A DNA stretch of 64,000 bases from Sipunculus nudus. Lineage: Eukaryota > Annelida > Sipuncula > Golfingiida > Sipunculidae. Location: NCBI GenBank assembly GCA_026874595.1, contig CM049306.1:103553142-103617141 (forward strand). The letters are read 5' to 3'. Positions within the stretch are counted from its first letter, which is position 1; the number at the start of each line of letters is the position of its first letter. Positions 51,410 through 60,959 of this stretch are shown one piece after another. The position numbers and the translations under genes are program-made. The notes under the pieces were generated by a model, which did no database searches, was not told the DNA's origin, and saw nothing but the letters and a program-made list of their open reading frames with translations.

Positions 51410-52364
51410 ACGTCCATTCGTCTGCCTTGGGTAAAAAAACACTCATATCTCTTCATTGGATAGATCCTCTTGAAATTTTGCATGTATATACATCGATAAG
51501 TTTCTCATTTATATGAAAGGTGGGGCCACTTACATTTATGTTTACGCTGCAGACATCCATGCTAATATCTCAGGACTGGTACGTTGTATAGGCCTAAAAT
51601 TTTGCATGCTTATACATCGTACATAGCGCTTTCGCATACGCAAAACTAGTTGCGCCACTCCCAACCATGTTTGCACAGCGTACATCTGTTCGTCCGCCTC
51701 GGGTTAAAATCACTCATATCTCGACGGTGGATTGACTTGTCCGCCTAAAATTTTGCATTTGTTAGATCAAGGATTAATTGTTCATTTCTATGCAAGCAGG
51801 TGACTCCACCTGCAATCACGTTTAAGCTACAGATATCCATTCTAATATCTCAGAACTGGTTTGACGTATCGGCCTGAAATGTTGCATGACTATAGACCTT
51901 ACATAGCTCTTTTCATACTCAAAACTGGTGGCACCACCTGCAACTATTTTTGCGTGGCAACCATCTGTTTGTCTGTCTAGGGTTAAATCACTCATATTTT
52001 GGCTTTGGCTTGACTTACCCCTGAAATTTTGCATTAGTATACAGCTTGGATAGATTTTTCGTTGAGTTGGGAGGTGGCGTCACCTATCAACATGTTTAAA
52101 CGACAGACATCCATGAAAATTTCTCAGGACTGGTTTTACCTATCAACCTGAAATTTTGCATACGTACACATCTTGGATAACTTCATTTCTCGCTGAATAA
52201 CACGTGGCGCTACCTATAATTATGTTTACGTAGCAGACATGAATACTAATATGTAACACATCTCACTCTATTTTCCCTTAGCACTCAATCCATGTCTCAC
52301 TTCACCCGTACCACTCTGATTTCGGCGGATACACGTAGTCTTTTGTCGACTACCTTTCTTCAAG
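51410..52364 (+). mobile_element. Family F element, copy iv, 5'-truncated
   Basis: The sequence starts inside the F core at GTCCATTCGTCTGCC and continues through GCAGACATCCATGCTAATAT and CACTCATATCTCG subrepeats. It ends GGCGGATACACGTAGT, TTGTCGACTAC and CTTCAAG near 52364. It lacks the 5' hairpin region. The usual GTGGCGCCACCT palindromes are mostly mutated here (for example GTGGCACCACCT near 51929). Confidence 0.65.
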
Positions 52365-52808
52365 TTTTTTTTTTCAGTAAGTGCCATGGGCTGCATGCTT
52401 TCACACAAATGTCCGGGGCTGTTTATCCCCTCAAGCCCGCCACTGGTTCAGTCGGACCACCAGGGCTGTCCATGGCTGTATCTGACCGGCAAATATGTGC
52501 AGGGTTCAGTCATGTTAACAGAGCTGTTTCGTAAAAAAATCGAACTTCGGTGGCCCACCTATCTATTGATTGTATGTCTTATATAGATATGACTATTATA
52601 ATTTATAACCTGTTTTTCTTATTCATATATATCATCTCATATGACATTTCTGTAATTTGGACCGGGAAGTATGGACCAAAAAGGCAAGTTTGACAGGTGC
52701 ATGATAACTAGTACTTAATACATTCTTGAACATAATCAGTGGAGAGATTGTTCCGTTCGTGTACATGAGCAGTCCGAGAAACCCAGGTTAAGCAGACAGA
52801 GTGCCACT
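52365..52808 (+). promoter_or_regulatory. Upstream region of the chitin-binding gene
   Basis: This 444-bp stretch lies between the family F copy and the start codon at 52809 and must include the 5' UTR and proximal promoter if transcription starts nearby. I see no strong TATA box close to the start codon. A short open frame over 52386-52586 has no recognisable content. Confidence 0.3.
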
Positions 52809-52881
52809 ATGGGAAGCGCCTGCATAAGTTTTGTGGCTTTAGCTGTTCTTGTTGTCTCTAGAGTTCAAGCTGAACCGTGTG
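52809..52881 (+). CDS. Exon 1: signal peptide
   Basis: The ATG at 52809 opens MGSACISFVALAVLVVSRVQ followed by AEPC. This has a hydrophobic core of about 14 residues and a plausible signal-peptidase site after VQA. The donor G|GTAAGC at 52882 leaves the exon in phase 1, which fits exon 2 (starts AT, completing GAT). There is no upstream in-frame extension with better signal character. Confidence 0.72.
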
Positions 52882-55800
52882 GTAAGCTGTGATTCACTTC
52901 TACTTTGTTTCAGCATAACCATCGTAGGTTTCCCTGTTGCAAGTATATGAAGTCCAACAATCACCTCATTACCCTTAAATCTCAGTACAAATTAGGTATA
53001 TGAAAGTACTATGTTTTTAAACATCTGAAAATGCATGTAGTTTCTCTTGTCATGTTAAAGACGATTATATGTTCAGTCCCAATACGCAATACGATGGAAC
53101 AGAGAAACATTTGTTTTATCTATAGACCTACATGCAAAATTTATATATTCATGGTACTGGCCCAATTTCGGCCCTGTGACATTAGAGTCCACGACCACCG
53201 CACTGCATCGTGTATTCACTTCTACGTTTGCACAGGCTTAACCGAAAATTTTATTTCATTTAAAGGTACATAAATATTTGTGTACATAAAAAATAAAGCC
53301 ACCTAGGCACATGGAGTAGGTATCTCCAATTTACCTGTTCTTAACTCGTTGTTATGGTTCTTTGTGTGAGTATACACAGGATGTTTGAAATGGAAAAAGC
53401 GCCTATCCGGAGGAAATGTGTGAGAACTCCCAAACAGTAAGAGGAATGATGGATATAAGTCCACAGGGTTGTGTAACACTGATAGCGTCCGGTGCAAGCA
53501 GAACGCTTAGACTCTTAGACTGTATATGTGAAATTCTAACTGAACGGGCATGTATTTAAAGGACCTAATAATACTGAGTCCAATTTTAGTTTTATTATGA
53601 CTTTATACTTAAAGTTTAATTATTGGCCATAACTGAGCAAGTAGCTACTCTTGGGATTTTAGGTTCTTGAAAACTCTGCAGCATAGGAATGAACGTTTTT
53701 GCCCTGGCAACCAGTCGAATAGAGCTACTATGTGTTAAAGAGAACAGCCGCGTGTATTACTTAATTGTCAACTGTGCATGCAAGTTACTTCCACAACATG
53801 TAGCTGTCATGCAAGTGGATTTGAATTATAGCAATTTGGCGAGTCCACATATACACGTATTACTTGTCACTTCTCCCTAAGTCAGTACCCGGAGTTTTTT
53901 TTAGTAAATCTTTAAGGAGTATTTTATTTTATCAATTTGTTCAATATTTTTTTTATAATATCAGGCCACAAGCGTCATTTTTTTTTTTTTTTTGCTTCTT
54001 CGGATAAGCATATATAAACTGGTAATCAATTTCCGAAAATTGTATTATGCTCATAAAGGGAAGTCCTGGTATTTGGGAGATTCTTAGATTAGGGGACAAA
54101 TTGAGGATTTTCATAGCTGAAAAATAAATATCATTCCCAGTGTGCGATTTAAATATTTTCTTCAGAGCTGATAAGCTAGGTTTCTGAAACAACACCCCAA
54201 AAAAAATTGTTTACACTTGTATCAACTAATTTTCAACGTGTAAAAATACTAATAAACACTACAATGTCAACTCCATTACAAGCCTTTATGTTATAAAATT
54301 TCATTGACAATACATTGACAATACTTCCATCCAAATCAAACGAAAATAGGGTTATGTATTATTTAAAAGAAAAATAAGTACTTCTTGATTGGAAATTATC
54401 ATGTTTATTTAGGTTTAATATTTATTCACTAGAATTCATGGATCGTAGTTTCTTGGGTTCAAATACTGGCAGGGACAAACAAATTTAGCTTAAACTACAT
54501 ATTTATATACCCGTTTGAATTAAATATGTCCACTAGCTGAGGTAGGAGTACTTTATCTAAGGCTTTGAAGATATGCACCTATACCGGAGTTGATTTCTTT
54601 AAATTATTTTAACAGCTTGTAGTAAATTAAACGGTCAAATTATCAAAAATATCTGCAATAACTTAATACTAAACTCTTATCATTTAGAAGCATTGATTCT
54701 AGATAAAAATGAAATGAAAGACGGAGTTCTTAACTAGACACTGACCTTTCGATTCTAGTTTCACAAATGTAACGGTGTGTCAAGGACACATCTTCTCCTA
54801 CCATCTAGCCACAATCTGTCCATTATTATCATAGACATTACCAATAAACCATGAAGAACATAACTTTGCATGATCTCCTTATCCCCTTCAATAAAACTAT
54901 CTTTTTCAGATGCAGACAAGAACTTTGAAAAAACACATCTTAACTGTAACGGAGTTGATACCTGTTATGCAATGGATAAAATTGTAAAACAATCATGGCT
55001 GAGGAGACGGGACAATTTATCTGAAAACAATACTGTAATCATCAGAATAGACCACAGTTGGAGCTCAATGTTCTGACATCAACTTAAACTATAAATCTAG
55101 CTGTCTGTGTCTTAGGCGGCATGGCATACTTTTGTAAAACCTGTTTATCTTTTTTTAATACCCTAACTAGACTGTTTTACTGCTGTTAAGACCATAAAAA
55201 GACAAGCGTAGGCAACAAGTTGAGCACGATCAAGGAGTGTACTTACTCCAGCTTTGAAACCAGCAATTATAATGAGTGACTTACATTTATCTCTAGCAAA
55301 TAACGCTCTTAATGAAAATTCACCAACTCCACTACGTCAACACCGTTACACTTTTTAACAGAGTTGATGTAACAGAGTTAATGATTCTTTAACGTATGAC
55401 CAGCTAGAAACCACATTGTACAGAGTACGTAGGAAATTAATATGATGTTTGATGAGGCACTGATAAACTCTTATTGTGCCATGGCTATAACAATTTTCTA
55501 TGCGTGGTTTTAATGGAACTAGTGTAACGGAGGTGACGGAAGAATTATAATACATACCTTTACAGCGGTTTATTACAGAAAATTGCAAAGAATTCATCAA
55601 AATGAATGGTCACTCATTTCCACTGTGATCACATGAAAGAGTGGATGTGATATGCTAAACAATTACGTTTTATTTTACTATAGTAGATGGCACCGCTATA
55701 CACTCGTAAAGGAGTTGACGAATCTTCAGGACAACACATTAATGGTCTTCCAAAAAAAATCTACATGTAACAATCACCCAGTTTTTGTTTTTTGTTTTAA

Positions 55801-58800
55801 ACAAAATCAATATTTATAAATAAACCTGGTATGTTGTGGTAAAATGCTAAAATAGTTTATCAAAATTTGAATACCATGTACAACAGATTTTTACCTCTTG
55901 TCAAACTTTAGGTCTGCCTGGTGTTGTTAGAAACATGATTGCTTCATATTTCTTTAGTTATTATTTTTTGCTTGGAACCCAGAGATGTATAAAATGGTAA
56001 GTGGTATCAATTAACATGCAGTAAAGGATAATTTCAAACCACGGGTGTATCGGACAATATTTTGCCCCCAATCTCAGAATCACCAATTTTAAAATGTATT
56101 TATATGGCACACGCGGGCTTTGTTAATCATAACCCAGGTCTACATGTATGAACTTTCTTCATCAGCTGGACATCATGACCATGCAATGTGTCATTTTTAC
56201 CAAAAGTGAGCAAGATCAAATAAATGTGCACGTCAGTTCCCAACATTAAAGTCAGCTATTCACCTTGTAGAATTTAACTGAATGTGACTTACACTGGGTA
56301 TGTATAAATGAACTTAGGTTATATCTGCTAAGAAAAGTTCTTATAAAGCCCTGTTACGGTATGAGCTTGATTGTCATCATGCTGTCATTTAACACTAGCT
56401 TGTGTCCAGATGGGGTTGATTAAAATCATTTAACATGTTTTGGAAGACGAAAGGTTACAAGTTTTTTGTCGATGAGTGCATGTGAAGTAACATCATCTTT
56501 TGACATTAGAAAAATTTTGAAAAAAACCTGATATGCCACCAGATGTCTTTGTCAGGTGTGTTTGGATAACGATCGGCAGCAATTTTAGAGAGCCCCCTAT
56601 ATGTAATAAACACATGGATATAAACAAAACGGGCAGCCTGTAAGGGTATCGTAGGATAGGTGTTTTTTTTCGGTTATTTATTTATTTAGGGTTCAAGATA
56701 TTATCTCAATATTACTTCAATATATGCGACGACTCATATTTTCTATATTCCCACATTTTACTATGAGAAAAATATCTCTTGTAATTTCCTATATTTTCAA
56801 GTATTTATGCCTTCATCTTTTATATTTCTGGCTTACATTTCTATATACCCCTATTCTTAGTCTTCAAGTGCTCCTATAAAATTCCTATACTTCGTCATCA
56901 GTAGCTAGCCTGGGATGAGCCAAGACAATACCAACGTAAATTTTCACTTTCTGAAGACCAAAACACTGCAGCGGGTGGCAACCGGGAAAAAATCGCATCC
57001 CTGTAATCGACATATGACAAAACACACTAACGTTGGCGGCAAGCGGGCGGCTTCGCAGCCAGTTTCCGCGATCGCTCCCTGCGCGATTTTGCTGCTTACT
57101 TAGCTCTCGTTTGCCGCGTGCGAATTTCTTGTAAATATCTATTGTGCCTTAGTTAAAATACATTAAATTTACTTTTCCTATGGATATATTCACTGCAATT
57201 TGTATGTAAATATAACAGGTATGACATCGAGATATTTTGCAGCGATTAAAAAAAAAAATCCCCACTTGCCGCCCACGCCAGTGCATTTTTAATTCTATAA
57301 ACGCTGTCGCCCGCATGCCGCCCGCACCAGTGTGTCTTGCCTTTAACGTTTATCAGCAAAATCATCAAGAAGAACCATTAATGTATGCGTGCTGCATGAG
57401 AAACTAGTCCAGTCCTTTTATCTAACCATTTATTGTTTATTTTTAGTTTTCTTGTTTGTTTTTTTTTTTTTGTTCATTTATTTATTTATTCATATTTTTA
57501 TCTTGATAATAGATCCAATCGAGGCTTCAGGATCGCTGAGACCATGTAATATCCCACGGCCTTGCAATATGAGTACCTTATATGGAGACCCTTCAGACTG
57601 CAGCTTTTACTTTCAATGTGCACCCGGGGATGTCGTACACAGACAACCTTGCCCTGTCACTCTTTTCTGGAACAGAAACGAACAAAGTTGCAGATACGAT
57701 AAAGCCTGCGAGCCCCCTTGTCCTTCTACCCAAGCTCCAACAGGTGGACCAAGTAGTCCAGCAGGTAAAGTATGCCACCTCTGGTATTTTTAAGCCTCTT
57801 TTGTGATCTTTCTTTAGATCAACTAATTATCTCTTATGCCGAGAAAAATCATACAAATATAGTACAACCAATTTTTTCACCCTTTGTCTCTAAACCGAAT
57901 ATGGATTTAGGAAGGTTCGACTTTGTATAAATTTATTTTGTGAAAATGATGTGACTTCAACAAACTAAGCCTAGCCCGTTTCATTTTACCAGGTCCCTGC
58001 TATGGAGTACCAGTTCCATGCCAAGAATGTCAAGTCTATGCAGATAGAAGTTTTCCCTCAGTCTTCTGGCGCTGCGAAAATGAGATTTTGTCTGGATATG
58101 AATGTCTATCGGGTCGCATTTATGACACATGTACAAAGAGATGCGAGGTGCCGCACGAAAATAGCTGTGTCCTGCCATGTCCTACACCCCCGGCACACAC
58201 TACAACCAGGGTTGGGGCCAATTACATTGGAAAGTAATCATTACAATTACAATTACTTCCAAAAATCCCAATTACAATTAAAATTTCTAATTACTTAAAT
58301 TTCACAATGTAATGATTAAGTTAATTACTTTATACAAAATCTATAGTTCTAAGCATGGTTCGTGAAAAATATCACTCATACCAGAAAGGAGACCTTATTA
58401 AAAATGTGAAGGGAAAACAACAAATCACGCGTGAAGTCTGATGTCACATATTAAAGTGCATGAGATCTTTACCAAGGACAATCATAAATGATGGCATCAT
58501 ATTCCTTAAATTTCTTATGGATAGGCAAAACTGATTGCCAGAACACATATGTGAACATCCCTTTTTTTACGTGTAGATAAAGGAGTTGTAACTTTTTTAA
58601 TTATATTTACATGAAGTAGAGTATCTGAAAGCATATGTAGGTAAACTATGTATTATCTTGAAGTCAACAACTATCACTTTCAAATATCATCTGTGTAAAA
58701 CATTTCATCTAATATTCTTCAACCACATACTATCCTTTACAGGACATATGTATTTCTACTAGATAACATTGGCACTTAAAAAATAACCTGTGGAAACAAT

Positions 58801-60010
58801 TGTTTTTTCAAACCTCTGATGATCTGAAATCCTTAGTTACTGATCCTTCACATTAATCAGCACGTAGATCCTAAAGTTTTAACTTACAATGTCAAAGCCC
58901 ATTAAAGATATGTTGTAAATTTACTGAAATTTTAAATACATTGTTATCTTCATCACAGTCAGCAATGTTAATATTTCATATGAATAATTCATATAAATAT
59001 AAACATGCTGAATGTATAATATATTACAAATGTATAATATATCAAAATTTAATGCAATGAAGTTAGGAAAAGTGAGTGAACATTCAGTACATTCACCATG
59101 GTTTTCTTTATGAATGATAAGTAGTGTACATTGTCCAGAGTCCCCAGGCCATGTCTGTCACAGGAAACAGTGGAGACAGTCAGCTACAGTCAGCCAACTG
59201 AGACAGCCTTGCTATCTTGATAGCAATCTCTGTTTACCTCATGGGCCGTCCACTGGAGGTAATTCTGATATCAGTCTTCCCAGATCATTGGCTTCTTTCG
59301 TCCCTGTGACTCTCTCAGTGTTATTTAATTAACATATAAACACTGATGAAATCAGGTCAGTAGGAGCATGTTCCACAAATGGCTCTAGACATGAGTGCAC
59401 TAAAGAAGTATATTACTTTATCTAGATGGCATTAAAGACATTTGCAAAAAAAAAAATACGAATGCTTCAAATGAAAGACCAATATATGACATACTAATTT
59501 TGTTCTCCTGTTAATTACATACTTATAATCCCTATCCACGAGTGTCTTGATAAAAGATACAAATGATGAAGTTTTATAGGTACAGTGCTCTGTCATAAGT
59601 TTTGAAAGTAATTGGAAAGTAATTGTAAAGTAATTGAAAATTTATCTTTTTTCATTTTTTCAAATAATTACAATTACAATTACTTGAATTGAATTTTGTC
59701 CAATTACAAATTACTTTCAATTACTTGAAAAATTGTAATTAATTATAGGTAATTACAATTACACATTACAATTACCCCAACCCTGACTACAACAGCAGTA
59801 ATGACAGAGCCACACACCACAGCAGCAGGGATGACAGAGCCGCACACCACAGCAGCAGGGATGACAGAGCCACACAACACAACAGCAGGGATGACAGAGC
59901 CACACACCACAGCAGCAGTTATGACAGAGCCACACACCACAACAACAGTTCTGACAGAGCCACACACCAACAGCCAAGGTGACAAATGCACAGGCCACAG
60001 AACCAGATGA
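52809..60010 (+). CDS. Secreted CBM14 chitin-binding protein, last exon split by a transposon
   Basis: This looks like a secreted chitin-binding protein, as found in mollusc mucus, gut lining or shell matrix; the role is inferred. Exon 1 (52809-52881) gives a signal peptide, exon 2 (57513-57764) a CBM14 domain, and exon 3 (from 57993) a second Cys-rich module and then a Thr/Pro stretch. All junctions are phase 1 with AG and GT. As the sequence stands, the frame enters an inserted hAT-like element and stops at 58235-58237, giving 189 residues. Skipping the element and one 8-bp duplicate lets the frame run on from 59794 to TGA at 60008-60010 and gives 251 residues ending in a 10-residue repeat. 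The allele shown is probably truncated. Missing or alternative exons cannot be excluded. Confidence 0.72.
54910..55076 (+). CDS. Possible alternative terminal exon (weak)
   Basis: CTATCTTTTTCAG directly precedes 54910. The reading frame that would follow exon 1 (phase 1, G plus AT) is open for 55 codons, DADKNFEKTHLNCNGVDTC and onwards, ending RIDHSWSSMF and TGA at 55074-55076. This phase agreement is what raises it above chance. Against it, I recognise no domain, there is no clear poly(A) signal directly after it, and the segment includes one of the TAACGGAGTTGA-like motifs scattered through this intron. Confidence 0.2.
57017..57349. mobile_element. Candidate GC-rich foldback/MITE
   Basis: ACACACTAACGTTGGCGGC with AAGCGGGCGG at the left is imperfectly inverted at the right as CCGCCCGCACCAGTGTGT, preceded by GCATG. 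A second inner pair is GGCGGCAAGCGGG (about 57034) and CCCACTTGCCGCC (about 57260). The segment is much richer in GC than its surroundings. No clear target duplication was found and the arms are imperfect, so this is only a candidate. Confidence 0.35.
57513..57764 (+). CDS. Exon 2: CBM14 (peritrophin-A) chitin-binding domain
   Basis: The 252-nt exon is phase 1 at both ends, the pattern of a shuffled domain exon. The domain spans about residues 18-70 of the exon product with the Cys pattern C-x11-C-x5-C-x10-C-x12-C-x5-C, including DPSDCSFYFQC, the aromatic FYF and the WN of TLFWNRNEQSC. This fits the CBM14 consensus for chitin binding with three disulfides. After the domain comes a Pro/Thr/Ser linker, PPCPSTQAPTGGPSSPAG. 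The donor is GCAG|GTAAAG. Confidence 0.85.
57993..58237 (+). CDS. Exon 3, first part: second Cys-rich module up to the premature stop
   Basis: The acceptor is TTTTACCAG (57984-57992). The product starts PCYGVPVPCQECQVY, continues FWRCENE, YECLSGRIYDTC and CEVPHENSC, then enters PCPTPPAHTTT. The spacing resembles a diverged CBM14 module in which FWRC stands for the usual FYxC, but not all six Cys positions are clear. From 58207 on, the frame reads inserted transposon sequence (RVGANYIGK) and stops at TAA 58235-58237. Confidence 0.72.
58207..59785. mobile_element. hAT-like non-autonomous transposon in coding sequence
   Basis: The 1579-bp element has terminal inverted repeats: it starts CAGGGTTGGGGCC and ends ACCCCAACCCTG. 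It is flanked on both sides by a perfect 8-bp duplication, ACTACAAC (58199-58206 and 59786-59793). The CAGGG-type ends and the 8-bp duplication are diagnostic of the hAT superfamily. Subterminal stretches are rich in TAATTACAATTAC-like repeats on both sides, possible transposase binding sites. No transposase open frame is present. It sits in exon 3 of the chitin-binding gene. Confidence 0.9.
59794..60010 (+). CDS. Exon 3, displaced part: Thr-rich repeat tail
   Basis: This is the continuation of exon 3 on the far side of the transposon. Read in the frame set by the target duplication it encodes AV, then six copies of a 10-residue repeat (MTEPHTTAAG and variants), then TNSQGDKCTGHRTR and TGA at 60008-60010. 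The phase across the insertion matches exactly: from the ACT codon at 59786 to the first ATG at 59801 is 15 bp. Thr/Pro-rich repeats of this kind are usually O-glycosylated linkers in secreted chitin-binding proteins. In the allele shown it would not be translated with the rest. Confidence 0.7.
59801..59980 (+). repeat. 30-bp coding tandem repeat, 6 copies
   Basis: The unit ATGACAGAGCCACACACCAC plus CAGCAGGG-type ending starts at 59801, 59831, 59861, 59891, 59921 and 59951 (last with CTG). Because 30 is a multiple of 3, copy-number change would keep the reading frame. The antisense strand is also open here, which is only a shadow of the repeat. Confidence 0.93.
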
Positions 60011-60495
60011 TAACTAGGTCTACTGCAGGTTCTCCTCCGTCGTCAGAATATCACTTTGCCATGATGACGTCATCTTCATCACCAGGAGAACAGAACAGTA
60101 CAATCTACACCTCATCGGGGGCAGATTATCATGTCAAAAATGGATTATGGGGATTACTGTACTGATCTCCAAAATATTCCTTAACAAACTATGACATCGA
60201 AATCATATTTGATAATATGAGTTTATAATGTTATGTATACATAAAACTCTACGGAAATTTGATCAGTCTAGCGATCGAGTCCAGTGCTGTTTATTTGAAA
60301 TTATTTGCTTTGAAATGCAATGATAACACAGAAGTTGTACTAATACACATGATTATTCTCCATTTTATTGGTGCGTTTTGAATTCGGTCACGAAAATGTA
60401 CCAACATCATCCGCAGTGGCGTCATTTTATCTTCAAGGGTGGGATGTCTCGAAGGTGTGGGAGGATAATCAAAATTATGACAACTTTGTTGATAA

Positions 60496-60498
<3 letters not shown>
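60011..60498. other. 3' flank of the chitin-binding gene
   Basis: Presumably this holds the 3' UTR of the undisrupted gene. No canonical AATAAA was found close to the stop. Nothing else was recognised. Confidence 0.45.

Positions 60499-60538
<40 letters not shown>
60499..60538. repeat. TA microsatellite, about 40 bp
   Basis: A pure alternating TA tract. Confidence 0.95.
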
Positions 60539-60540
<2 letters not shown>

Positions 60541-60631
60541 AGTATAGGTTAATTCTCAATCTGATTTAGATATAAGATATTTCATTGTAAACTATAAAAC
60601 GGAACTCAAGTCTGTTATTCTAACTATTAAT

Positions 60632-60638
<7 letters not shown>

Positions 60639-60700
<62 letters not shown>
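60639..60700. repeat. AT/AC compound microsatellite, 62 bp
   Basis: About 26 AT repeats followed by five AC repeats (60691-60700). Confidence 0.95.
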
Positions 60701-60959
60701 TCTATTCTCTGTATAGCACGGGGTGATTACATTTCCATCCCTTTGCTAAAAAGTGGCGGGATATATCCCCCCCTGTTTTTGCGCCCTTGATCATGCAGAG
60801 ACCGGGGGAGTGAAAGGACCTTGAACACTTTCTAATCATTCCACCGGACGTACCTTCTTGTGCTTACCATGCATAAAGTATCATGATTGAAAACTAAGGG
60901 TCAATGATTCAGTCAATAAATATTCCAATAATAATTAATTATAGTATTCATAAATTATT

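Larger units (their letters stand above)
52882..57512 (+). other. Intron 1 of the chitin-binding gene
   Basis: The intron runs from GTAAGC to ATAATAG. It holds poly(T) runs (53978-53993), a possible alternative terminal exon (54910-55076), a cluster of TAACGGAGTTGA-like motifs (54590-55740) and a GC-rich foldback candidate (57017-57349). The rest is AT-rich with nothing recognised. Confidence 0.55.

Noticed and set aside
59743-59998. Minus-strand open frames with VCGSVI or CCCGVWLCH repeats
   Set aside because: They are antisense shadows of the 30-bp coding repeat on the + strand, which has signal-peptide and domain context.
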